64,000 nucleotides of DNA from Stutzerimonas stutzeri (GTDB lineage: Bacteria > Pseudomonadota > Gammaproteobacteria > Pseudomonadales > Pseudomonadaceae): positions 1 to 64,000 of the forward strand of contig DDKB01000013.1 in the NCBI GenBank assembly GCA_002339675.1, in the 5' to 3' direction. Below the pieces are notes generated by a model that saw only the letters and a list, made by a program, of their open reading frames with translations, did no database searches and had not been told where the DNA came from. This document shows positions 46,278 through 53,774 of this stretch, in pieces (position 1 is the stretch's first letter; every line of letters begins with the position of its first letter). Made by a program: the position numbers and the translations under genes.

Positions 46278-47369
46278 ATGCCCCGTTTGCTGTTACTGAT
46301 CTCGTTGTTGTTCGCTGTATCGGCTCATGCGGCCCAAAGCATCGATCCGTCGATTTTCAAGACGCTGGAACGTGCGCAGAGCGCGCAGGAGAAGGGCGAT
46401 TACGCCGCGGCGCGCCGTGCTCTGGAGCAGGCCGAGGCCAAACCCGGTAGCGCAGAGCAAGCCTTGCTATGGCGCAGTGAGGCCTATCTGGCCTGGGCCG
46501 AGGGCAACAGTCGGCAAGCGCTCGACTTGCTCGACAAGGCGATCGCCAGCGGCAAGCTGGACGAGGCGATGCTGCCAACCGAGCGGCTCAACCTGGCGAA
46601 ACTCAATCTGATCGAGCGGCGCTACGCCAAGGTCGTCAGCCTGCTGGGCTCGCCAGCCCAGGCTAGCGAGGAGGTGCTGCAGATGCTGGTGCAGGCTTAC
46701 CAGGGGCTCGGGCAACACGCCAAGGCGCTGCCATTGGCTGAGCGCTATGTTCAGGCCAATCCCAATGCGGCCGACACCTGGTTGCAGTTTCTGGTCGCGG
46801 GCAACGCCGAGCTGAAGCGCTACGAGGCCGCTGAGCGTTGGCAAAGGCAGTTGCTCGCCCGTCATCCGGATCAGGTCAAACGCTGGCGCCAGTTGGCGAG
46901 TTTGCAGCAGATGGGCGGTGACGAGGACAAGGCGCTCGCGACCCTCCGTGCAGCGCATGCCAAAGGGCTGCGCTTCAGCGAGGCGGAGCTGGACAACCTG
47001 GTCCTCCTAGCAGGCGCGGCCGGCCAGCCCTGGCAAGGCGCGAAGCTGTTGCAAGGCATGCTGGAGTCACGCCTTCTGCCCGGCGATGCCCAGCGGCGCG
47101 AGCGCTTGGGCATGCTCTGGTGGCAGGCACGCGAGCGCGCGGAAGCGGTACGGATCTACCGTGATCTGGCCCAGACGTCCGGAAGCGCCAAACTCTGGAT
47201 GAATGTCGCTCAGCTGGAGTTGGAGCAGGCCCGCTGGCAGGCTGGCCTCGATGCGCTGAAGCAGGCCGAGCGCGCGGGCGCCGAGCGGCGCAAGGTTCGT
47301 TCCTGGCGCGAGTGGGCCCAGGGCGAGTTGAGCTTCGAGCGCCAGCGTCAGATCGCCAGCACTCGCTGA
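46278..47369 (+). CDS. TPR repeat protein of the TonB2-type operon
   Basis: A 363-aa secreted protein with signal peptide (PRLLLLISLLFAVSAHAA) and tetratricopeptide-like helical repeats along its length (for example YAAARRALEQAEAKPGSAEQ, then QALDLLDKAIASGKLDEA). TPR proteins sit at this place in Vibrio TonB2/TonB3 operons. The ATG at 46278 is preceded by AAGGAGAACG. It is the last gene of the six-gene operon; a terminator-like hairpin lies 77 bases after its stop. Confidence 0.8.
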   Translation: MPRLLLLISLLFAVSAHAAQSIDPSIFKTLERAQSAQEKGDYAAARRALEQAEAKPGSAEQALLWRSEAYLAWAEGNSRQALDLLDKAIASGKLDEAMLPTERLNLAKLNLIERRYAKVVSLLGSPAQASEEVLQMLVQAYQGLGQHAKALPLAERYVQANPNAADTWLQFLVAGNAELKRYEAAERWQRQLLARHPDQVKRWRQLASLQQMGGDEDKALATLRAAHAKGLRFSEAELDNLVLLAGAAGQPWQGAKLLQGMLESRLLPGDAQRRERLGMLWWQARERAEAVRIYRDLAQTSGSAKLWMNVAQLELEQARWQAGLDALKQAERAGAERRKVRSWREWAQGELSFERQRQIASTR

Positions 47370-47445
47370 TAGCTTGGCGGAGCGACTCGGCGACTGACAC
47401 CGCGCCTGGCTTTTGGGCGACCTTGCACCTGCTAGCAGATTTGCA

Positions 47446-47474
47446 CGAAACCCCGCCAAGGATGCGGGGTTTCG
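47446..47474. terminator. Hairpin terminator between TPR gene and zinc operon
   Basis: CGAAACCCCGC (47446-47456) pairs perfectly with GCGGGGTTTCG (47464-47474) around CAAGGAT. It has no long T run beyond the stem, but its place between convergent operons fits termination in both directions. The rest of the 239-base gap shows nothing else I can support. Confidence 0.65.
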
Positions 47475-47608
47475 CGTCTATGCGCTCTGGATGCCCGCTG
47501 CCGGCCGCGGCGAGCGATTCGGCGCGCGGCTACTGGCGTGGCGATCAGCTTGTGCAAGCGGACTTGGGCAGTGCTCGTCCCGCTGATCAAGCGGCGGCAA
47601 GGTTGCCT

Positions 47609-48121
47609 TCATTCAAGCTCGTAGAGATAGATCTTCTGCGCTTCCATGCGATAACCCGCGTCGGCCAGCTCGCTGGTCGCGTGCTCGACCTTCAACGGAC
47701 CTTCGATCCAGAACGGCTGATACAGCTCGTCGACCCTGACGCCCAGCTCGCTGGTGGCATGAACGATCTGGTTGGATGGCGGCGGTGGCACGTGAATGCA
47801 GGCGCCGAAGTAGGGCACCAGCAGGAATTCGGTGACCCGGCCGTCCTCGCTCATGTCCAGCGGCACGATATAGCCTGGTAGTTTGACTTGAACGCCATCG
47901 AGCGCTTTGACGACCGGCTCGGCGGGCGATTGCTGCGCCGCTGCCGGTCCCGTTTCGGAGGCCAGTGCGTCGGCCAGCTGCGACAGGTCGTGCATCGCCA
48001 CGGGTGGCGGAGGCGATGGAGCGTCCGCGGGTATCAGGTCAGACCATTGCAGCTCTCGGACATCGGCGACGGCGAAGGGCGCTGCAAGGACGAGCAGAGT
48101 TGCGAGCAACAGGCGATACAT
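47609..48121 (-). CDS. DUF3299 secreted protein of the zinc operon
   Basis: A 170-aa precursor with signal peptide (YRLLLATLLVLAAPFAVA) and the DUF3299 core YIVPLDMSEDGRVTEFLLVP followed by FGACIHVPPPPSNQIVH. It is the last gene of a four-gene operon with an FtsX-type permease and ATPase. I chose the ATG at 48121 because GAGGAAC lies six bases upstream; an ATG at 48133 overlapping the permease stop (ATGA) is also possible. PA4066 is the likely P. aeruginosa counterpart (from memory). The biochemical role is unknown. Confidence 0.82.
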   Translation of the reverse strand: MYRLLLATLLVLAAPFAVADVRELQWSDLIPADAPSPPPPVAMHDLSQLADALASETGPAAAQQSPAEPVVKALDGVQVKLPGYIVPLDMSEDGRVTEFLLVPYFGACIHVPPPPSNQIVHATSELGVRVDELYQPFWIEGPLKVEHATSELADAGYRMEAQKIYLYELE

Positions 48122-48129
48122 GGCGTTCC

Positions 48130-49395
48130 TCATAATCTGATTGACAGGCCGTCGGCCAGGGACTGCCGGTAAGCGCGCCAGGCCGGGACGCCACCCATCA
48201 GCAGCCCGGCAAGCAGGATGCCGGCAAGCAATGACCACTCATAGGCGCTGGGCAAGGCCAGCGGCAAGTCGAGTCCGTACTGGCTCTGCAATGGCCCTTG
48301 CGCCGCCGCGATCGCGACGTACAGCAACAGCAGGCCAAACACGACGCCGGCCAGCGCCAGGCTGAACGCCTCGAGTATCAACAGACTGGCGATATGCCAG
48401 GGCCGCGCACCCACCGAGCGCAGAATCGCCATTTCCCGGCGCCGCTCGTTGAGGCTGGTCAGGATTGCCGTCAGCATGCCGATCAAGCCGGTCAGCACCA
48501 CGAACAGCGATACCACGAACAGGGCCTTTTCCGCCGTGCCCATCAGGCTCCAGAGCTCCTGCAAGGCCACACCCGGAAGAATCGCCAGCATCGGCTCGCC
48601 GCGATACTGATTGATTTCACGCTGCAGCGCGAAGGTGGCGATCTTGCTGTTGAGGCCGAGCATGAAGGCGGTGATCTGCTTGGGCCGCAAATCCATCTGA
48701 CGCGCCTGCTCGGCGTCGATGCGCGCCGCGCCGCGCGCTGGCATACCGTTCTGCCAATCGATGTGCAGCGCTTCCATGCCCGCCAGATTGATATGCAGGG
48801 TGCGATCCACCGGTGTGCCGGTACGCTTGAGGATGCCGGCGACGCGAAAGGGCTTGTCGTCATGCTTGACCAGGCTGACCGTGGAGACGCCGTGTGCCAG
48901 TACCAGCTGGTCGTCCAGCTTGTAGTTCAGCGCGTCGGCCACTTCGGCGCCCAGCACCACCTCGAACGGGTCTTCGGCAAACGGACGGCCTTGCGCCAGT
49001 TGCAACGGTTGCTTGCGACCGTAACGGTAATGATCGAAATAGGCACCGCTGGTGCCCATCACCCGATAGCCGCGATGAGAGTCGCCCAGCGAGATCGGGA
49101 TGGCCCAGCTGACGCGAGGATGCTCGGCGAAGTGCTCGAAGCTGTCCCAGCGAATGTTGTTGGTGGCGTTGCCGATGCGGAACACCGAATACAGCAACAG
49201 ATTCACCGAGCCGGAGCGGGCGCCGACGATGAGGTCCGTGCCGCTGATGGTGCTGGCGAAACTGGCGCGGGCTTCGGTGCGCACACGCTCGACGGCCAAC
49301 AACAGGCACACCGAGAGGGCAATGGCGAAGACGGTGAGTAGGGCGGTGAAGCGGCGATTGTTCAGGCTCGCCAAGGCCAGGCGCAGCAGGTACAT
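48130..49395 (-). CDS. FtsX/MacB-type ABC transporter permease
   Basis: A 421-aa permease with an N-terminal helix (about residues 17-36), a large periplasmic domain and three helices in the C-terminal third (about 290-310, 340-365, 385-405), the FtsX/LolE/MacB layout. The DPFEVVLGAEVADAL loop is typical of MacB-like periplasmic domains. It is encoded between its ATPase (three bases upstream) and the DUF3299 gene. Such systems do mechanical work or extract molecules from the membrane; the substrate here is unknown, and zinc-related regulation is inferred from the Zur box. Confidence 0.88.
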   Translation of the reverse strand: MYLLRLALASLNNRRFTALLTVFAIALSVCLLLAVERVRTEARASFASTISGTDLIVGARSGSVNLLLYSVFRIGNATNNIRWDSFEHFAEHPRVSWAIPISLGDSHRGYRVMGTSGAYFDHYRYGRKQPLQLAQGRPFAEDPFEVVLGAEVADALNYKLDDQLVLAHGVSTVSLVKHDDKPFRVAGILKRTGTPVDRTLHINLAGMEALHIDWQNGMPARGAARIDAEQARQMDLRPKQITAFMLGLNSKIATFALQREINQYRGEPMLAILPGVALQELWSLMGTAEKALFVVSLFVVLTGLIGMLTAILTSLNERRREMAILRSVGARPWHIASLLILEAFSLALAGVVFGLLLLYVAIAAAQGPLQSQYGLDLPLALPSAYEWSLLAGILLAGLLMGGVPAWRAYRQSLADGLSIRL

Positions 49396-49398
49396 GGC

Positions 49399-50106
49399 CT
49401 ATATCTCCGGGGCGCGGGCGGCGCGGTTGAGGTCCGCCAATGACAGGCTGCGGTCGAAGAGCGGCGCGAGGCTCTGGTCATGGCTGACGAACAGCAGGCT
49501 CGAACCGGCCTCGCGGCATTCGGCGAAGAGCAAGTGCAGGAAGGCCTCGCGGCTGTCGGCGTCCAGCGCTGAGGTGGGCTCGTCAGCAATCACCAGTTCC
49601 GGCTGGCCGATCAGCGCGCGCGCCGCAGCAACGCGCTGTTGCTGGCCGATCGACAAGGCTTCGGCACGTCGCGCGTGCAGGTCTTTGGGCAGGCCGAGAT
49701 GTGCAAGCAGACTGGCTGTCGCGTGCGCCACGCTGCCATGCCGCCGCTGGGCGCGCTCGGCGCGTGCCGTCGAGAAGTGGCAGGGCAGGGCCACATTCTC
49801 GGCCACCGAGAGAAAGGGCAGCAGGTTGAACTGCTGGAAAATGTAGCCGGTGTGGTCGACGCGAAAACGGTCCCGCGCGCCAGCCGACAGCGCGGCGAGG
49901 TCCGTGCCGAGCAACTGGACGGTTCCACGCTGCGCTTTCTGCACACCGCCGATCAGACCGAGCAAGGTGGTCTTGCCGCTACCGGACGGCCCCTTCAGAA
50001 ACAGGCTCTGGTTGCGTTCCAGCGTGAACGCGGGAATGTCGAGCAGGTCGGCCTGGCCGGGCCAGGCAAAACCCAGTTGGTGGAGTTCGAGCAGGGGTGC
50101 GGTCAT
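49399..50106 (-). CDS. ABC transporter ATP-binding protein, LolD/MacB type
   Basis: A 235-aa ATPase with Walker A GPSGSGKTTL (about residues 38-47), Q-loop QQFNLLPFLSV, signature ALSIGQQQR, Walker B LVIADEPTSALD and the H-loop SHD. The signature has Ile where LSGGQ has Gly; this is a visible deviation, also known as tolerable in some family members. It pairs with the FtsX-type permease downstream. A 66-base gap separates it from the ZrgA-like gene. Confidence 0.92.
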   Translation of the reverse strand: MTAPLLELHQLGFAWPGQADLLDIPAFTLERNQSLFLKGPSGSGKTTLLGLIGGVQKAQRGTVQLLGTDLAALSAGARDRFRVDHTGYIFQQFNLLPFLSVAENVALPCHFSTARAERAQRRHGSVAHATASLLAHLGLPKDLHARRAEALSIGQQQRVAAARALIGQPELVIADEPTSALDADSREAFLHLLFAECREAGSSLLFVSHDQSLAPLFDRSLSLADLNRAARAPEI

Positions 50107-50172
50107 CGAGATGATCCGTTTCAGGCGAGCCGGGGAGTTTACTGCGTCGCCGAGTGGCGGCAGGCACCGAAA

Positions 50173-50760
50173 TCAGAAGGTCGCCCGCGGCTGGCCGGCA
50201 TCGAGTTGCGCACCGCGCTGACCGTTCGGGCCGATCAGCTGCGCCTGGATCTTTTGCGTACCGGGAAAGGCGTTGAACAGCGCCTGCAGGTCGAGCGCTT
50301 CAAGCGCTTGCGGCGCGGCGCAGTCGAAGTGGTAGTGCGCGTGGATCTCGCTGTGCTGGCCTTCGCGCTCACCGTCGTGCTTGTGTTCGTGCTCATCGTC
50401 ATGGTCATGAGCGGCACCTTCGAACAGTGGGCTTTCCAGCTCGGTTTCGGCCAGTGTGCAGCCGGCCGCGGCTGGCAGGCCAAACAGCGTGTTCGGTTGT
50501 TCCAACTGCTGGCGGGCATCGGCGATCTGGCGTTTGTCCGCTTCGCTACTCGGTGCGTGTTCGAAGCCCACCAGGTTCATCGCCGGGCTACGGAGTTCGA
50601 TTTCCAGCATTGATCCATCCAGCGCGGCGTCCAGCTCGGCGGCGCCGTGCTCATGAGCGCCGAGGCTGTCATGGTGGTCGTGATCATGAGCGTGATGTTC
50701 GGCGGCCAAGGCGAAACCGGGCAGCAGGGCGAAGGGCAGGGCAAGCAGCAGACGGCGCAT
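50173..50760 (-). CDS. ZrgA-like DUF2796 periplasmic zinc-binding protein
   Basis: A 195-aa precursor with signal peptide (RRLLLALPFALLPGFALAA) and two histidine-rich stretches: EHHAHDHDHHDSLGAHEHG near the mature N-terminus and HDHDDEHEHKHDGE around residues 125-140. This is the DUF2796/ZrgA pattern, proposed to bind zinc in the periplasm. It is the first gene of the operon; the Zur-like site lies about 25 bases before the ATG. It corresponds to PA4063 of P. aeruginosa (from memory), which is zinc-responsive. Confidence 0.88.
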   Translation of the reverse strand: MRRLLLALPFALLPGFALAAEHHAHDHDHHDSLGAHEHGAAELDAALDGSMLEIELRSPAMNLVGFEHAPSSEADKRQIADARQQLEQPNTLFGLPAAAGCTLAETELESPLFEGAAHDHDDEHEHKHDGEREGQHSEIHAHYHFDCAAPQALEALDLQALFNAFPGTQKIQAQLIGPNGQRGAQLDAGQPRATF

Positions 50761-50781
50761 AACGATCTCCAATGGATTTAT

Positions 50782-50800
50782 GGTTACGTTATAACAAATA
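50782..50800. promoter_or_regulatory. Putative Zur box
   Basis: GGTTACGTTATAACAAATA (50782-50800) centres on the palindrome GTTATAAC (50788-50795), the core of proteobacterial Zur sites. It lies 22-40 bases before the zrgA-like ATG on the - strand and 67 bases before the small divergent gene on the + strand. Confidence 0.7.
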
Positions 50801-50866
50801 TTCGCGTCCGCTGGCCAGCCTGTTCCGGGCGTGGGAGCATGCCGCCTGGATGATCGGGAGAGCGAC

Positions 50867-51208
50867 ATGATTCGAATTCGTGGCCACGTCGGTGATTTGC
50901 CAGTCGACTTGAGTATTGAAATGGATGAGCAGGATTGGGCACAGCTGGCGCGTCAGCTGCCAGCCGGTCAGGTTGCCCAGCCGCCAGTGCAAGCAGCTGA
51001 CCAGGCAATGGCCGATCCCCATTGGCAGGGTGCGCAGCAACTGCTGCGCGAAGCGGGCCGCATGGATGGGCCGCAGCTGCTGGCGGAGCTGGAGGCGCTG
51101 ACGGGCAGTGCTCAGGCAGGCAAGCGCTTGCTGGTTCGTCTGCGTCACAGCACGCAGGTCAAGCTCGACAGCGGGGCGGATGCGCCGATCTATTGCTGGG
51201 CCGGCTAG
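50867..51208 (+). CDS. Conserved-looking hypothetical protein of 113 aa
   Basis: A small soluble, acidic protein with no signal or membrane helix. It starts IRIRGHVGDLPVDLSIEMDE, includes a DWAQLARQLP helix and ends with VRLRHSTQVKLDSGADAPIY. GGGAGAGCG precedes the ATG. It diverges from the zinc operon across a 106-base gap that contains the Zur box, so it might share its regulation. I do not recognise the family. Confidence 0.7.
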   Translation: MIRIRGHVGDLPVDLSIEMDEQDWAQLARQLPAGQVAQPPVQAADQAMADPHWQGAQQLLREAGRMDGPQLLAELEALTGSAQAGKRLLVRLRHSTQVKLDSGADAPIYCWAG

Positions 51209-51223
51209 GTGCGCTGAGCGCGA

Positions 51224-52084
51224 TCAAAGACGCTGCGCCTGAAAGGTATCGCAGCGTGTCGGTTCACCGCTGTCGAAGCCCGTGCGAAACCATTTCACCC
51301 GCTGCGCCGAGGTGCCATGGGTAAAGGCATCCGGCACTACGCGGCCCTGACTCTGCTGTTGCAGGCGATCATCGCCGATGGCATTGGCCGCGTTGAGTGC
51401 TTCTTCCAGGTCGCCTTCCTCGAGCCAGTCGTGACGCTGTTGCGCGTGGTAGGCCCAGACGCCGGCCAGGCAGTCGGCCTGCAGTTCCTGACGAACCAGC
51501 AAACCGTTGTCGCCTTCCATCTTGGCGCCCCGCTGGCGTGCCGCCTGCATCTGCTGCGAGACGCCTAGCAACGTCTGCACGTGATGGCCGACCTCGTGCG
51601 CGATGACATAGGCCTGGGCGAAATCGCCGGCGACGGAGAAGCGTGAAGCCATCTCATCGAAGAATTGCAGGTCGAGGTACACCTGCTGATCGCCCGGGCA
51701 ATAGAAGGGGCCGACCGCCGATTGGGCGAAGCCGCAAGCCGAATTGACCCCGCCGCGGAACAGCACCAGTGTCGGGTCGCGGTACTGCTCGCCGGCCTGC
51801 TGGAACAGCGCTCCCCAGGTGTCTTCGGTGTCGCCGAGGATCGCCTGGACGAAGGCTACCTGCGGGTCGTCGCCGTTGGCCGGTGTGTCGCTGCGGGGTG
51901 CCGAGACCTGCTCGGACTGGCCGGCCAGCTGGCCGAGGATCTGCAGCGGGTCCTGTCCCGAGAGCAGTCCGATCACCACGACGATCGCCACGCCGGCCAG
52001 GCTCAGGCGGCCGCCGGGCATACCGCCGCTGCGGCCGCGGGCGTCGACTACGTTGTCGCTGCGCCGTGCTTTTTTCCAACGCAT
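51224..52084 (-). CDS. YpfJ-type neutral zinc metallopeptidase
   Basis: A 286-aa protein with one N-terminal membrane anchor (about residues 25-42, GRLSLAGVAIVVVIGLL) and a metalloprotease domain with HEVGHHVQ, the HExxH zinc-binding motif. The sequence FCxxD-like part reads YCPGDQQVYLDLQFF. It belongs to the YpfJ/COG2321 family. Substrates are unknown. The stop lies 15 bases from the convergent small gene, and its 5' end faces the DUF4345 gene. Confidence 0.9.
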   Translation of the reverse strand: MRWKKARRSDNVVDARGRSGGMPGGRLSLAGVAIVVVIGLLSGQDPLQILGQLAGQSEQVSAPRSDTPANGDDPQVAFVQAILGDTEDTWGALFQQAGEQYRDPTLVLFRGGVNSACGFAQSAVGPFYCPGDQQVYLDLQFFDEMASRFSVAGDFAQAYVIAHEVGHHVQTLLGVSQQMQAARQRGAKMEGDNGLLVRQELQADCLAGVWAYHAQQRHDWLEEGDLEEALNAANAIGDDRLQQQSQGRVVPDAFTHGTSAQRVKWFRTGFDSGEPTRCDTFQAQRL

Positions 52085-52272
52085 GATTGTCCTTCCTCGT
52101 GCTGACCAGACTTGCTGGTAGACCCGCCGGAGGGGGCGCTAATTCAGCCGGACGGCCACGTTTCGTGCGTTTCACGCTGTGCAGCCTGCGCGCCTTGCAG
52201 CCCGCGAACCATCGTTCGCCGGATCGGTCCGATGACCACCAGGGTGCGGAGCCGTTGTCCGGAGTGCTGTCG

Positions 52273-52821
52273 ATGCGTGTTGCCCGTTTCGTGCTGATTG
52301 TCCAGGCCGTGATCATGATCGGCTTCAGCCTCGCGTATTGGCTGCGCCCCTATGAGATGGCCAACCTCAACGGCATGTTGCTGATGGAGACCGCCTCGGT
52401 CAGCCATATGCGCGTCTATTACGGCGGCCTGCAGCTCGGCCTGGCGGTGTTCCTGCTCTGGTCCGCCCGGGCGCCGGAGCGGGCAAGGCCGGGTCTGATG
52501 ATGCTGATGATCACCATGACGGCGCTGGTGCTGGGGCGGCTGGTGTCGCTCTGGCTGGACGGCGATGCGTTGATGGGTTTCGACCTGGCCTCGCTGGTCT
52601 ACCGCGTGGTCGCCGCCGTGCTCGCCGCGATCGCCTGGTACCGGCTGCGCGAACAGCCGGCGCCGGAGCTTGCGCGCCTGGAGCCGGCAACCCGGCAGTG
52701 GGTCAGCGAGTCGCCGGCGCCGTTCAAGCGGGGCGACTCGGCCCCGCTGGTCGAGTCGGCAACCGAAACGGTGCCGGATGAAGCACCCCGGCCGTTTCGC
52801 CGTGGCGGCCCGCAGGGCTGA
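52273..52821 (+). CDS. DUF4345-type membrane protein
   Basis: A 182-aa protein with about four membrane helices (RVARFVLIVQAVIMIGFSLA, YYGGLQLGLAVFLLWSA, MLMITMTALVLGRLVSL, and the LASLVYRVVAAVLAAIAWY region) and a hydrophilic tail of about 55 residues rich in Pro, Glu and Arg. The layout matches DUF4345, of unknown function. The ATG at 52273 opens directly onto helix 1; the frame is open for another 62 codons upstream without clear features. Confidence 0.7.
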   Translation: MRVARFVLIVQAVIMIGFSLAYWLRPYEMANLNGMLLMETASVSHMRVYYGGLQLGLAVFLLWSARAPERARPGLMMLMITMTALVLGRLVSLWLDGDALMGFDLASLVYRVVAAVLAAIAWYRLREQPAPELARLEPATRQWVSESPAPFKRGDSAPLVESATETVPDEAPRPFRRGGPQG

Positions 52822-52838
52822 GCCCGGGATGCCACACC

Positions 52839-53621
52839 TCATGGGGCATTGCGGGCCAGGGCCTCGTAATCGCGGGTCAGCTGTTCGAACTTGCGCAGCA
52901 GCGAATCGCTGGTGGTGACGATCACCGTCGGCACGAAGCGCGCATTATCGGCCAGCCTGAAGCCGGCTCGAGCGAATCGCCACTGGTTACCGATCTTGCC
53001 AAGTTGCTGGGTGATCTGTTCGGTGTTGCGCGGCGCCTGGTTCAATTCGTCCAGACCCTGTTCGAATTCGGCGACCGCGGCATCGAAATCCCCGCGCAGC
53101 TCCGGCACCTCCAACTTCCAGCTCATGGCCAGGTAGAGCATCGCGATGCGCTGGCTGAGCATGCGCTGGCGCCCGCTGCGGTCAACCAGGCGCGTGGCCT
53201 CGTTGCCGTGCTGGCGCTCGATGGCCTGGACCAGCGCCTCGCTCTGCGCCAGGAACGCTTCGGCCAGTTGCAACAGCTCCACCGATTGCGCACGGGTCGG
53301 CTGCAGCAGGGCCTGCTGGCGATACCGTTGCCAGGTCGCGAGCGCCGCGTCCAGCCGCTTGCGCACCTCACCGCTGGCGGCGTATTGCTGGAGGCGCTCA
53401 GCGTTCTCCTCGACCCGCGCCAGGCTCTCGTCCAGCGTCTGGGCGGCCAGGTCTGCGCGGGTGTCGGTGCCGATCATCAGGTAGCTGCGGGCGATCCGCT
53501 GGCCCAGCATGCGCTGCATGCCGGCCCGGTTGACCGCTTCGGCGTCGCCAATGGCGGCTTGCGCCGGAAGGGCCAACAGCAGGCCGAGCAGCAGCGCGGC
53601 AGTGGGGACGAACTTGAACAT
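52839..53621 (-). CDS. Periplasmic protein with two NarX/PilJ-type P-box repeats
   Basis: A 260-aa precursor with signal peptide (FKFVPTAALLLGLLLALPA, cleavage after QAA). It has two copies of a P-box-like helix: NRAGMQRMLGQRIA at 31-44 and DRSGRQRMLSQRIA at 147-160, with ten of 14 positions identical. The first copy resembles the P-box of the neighbouring NarX (INQAGSLRMQAYRLA). The rest is helical, as in the PilJ/NarX sensor domain (PF13675-type). No kinase, membrane anchor or methyl-accepting part follows. It sits next to narL behind a perfect ANR/DNR box, so a role in nitrate or nitrite sensing or binding is plausible but unproven. Confidence 0.82.
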   Translation of the reverse strand: MFKFVPTAALLLGLLLALPAQAAIGDAEAVNRAGMQRMLGQRIARSYLMIGTDTRADLAAQTLDESLARVEENAERLQQYAASGEVRKRLDAALATWQRYRQQALLQPTRAQSVELLQLAEAFLAQSEALVQAIERQHGNEATRLVDRSGRQRMLSQRIAMLYLAMSWKLEVPELRGDFDAAVAEFEQGLDELNQAPRNTEQITQQLGKIGNQWRFARAGFRLADNARFVPTVIVTTSDSLLRKFEQLTRDYEALARNAP

Positions 53622-53681
53622 GGTGTGCTCCTGGGGCCGGGTGGGCGCGGCGCCGACCCTGCGGTCGGCCCGGCAGGGCGG

Positions 53682-53722
53682 ACGATAGGGCGTCCCCGGC
53701 GGACCGCCTTGATGGTCATCAA
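53682..53722 (-). promoter_or_regulatory. ANR/DNR-dependent class II promoter of the P-box gene
   Basis: TTGAT-GGTC-ATCAA at 53709-53722 is a perfect FNR-type box (palindromic, so the same on both strands). On the - strand a -10 TATCGT (53687-53682) lies at the right distance; the predicted start near 53675 puts the box centre at about -41. The P-box gene ATG follows about 54 bases later. Confidence 0.8.
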
Positions 53723-53774
53723 GGGTGTCCGGGCCATGCGCTGCGCCTGTGCGATGGCGCACATCGACGCGCGC

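Noticed and set aside
49620..49640. Altered ABC signature (LSIGQ) as proof of an inactive ATPase
   Set aside because: Walker A, Walker B, Q-loop and H-loop are intact, and variation at this position is tolerated in ABC proteins. It is noted in the feature only.
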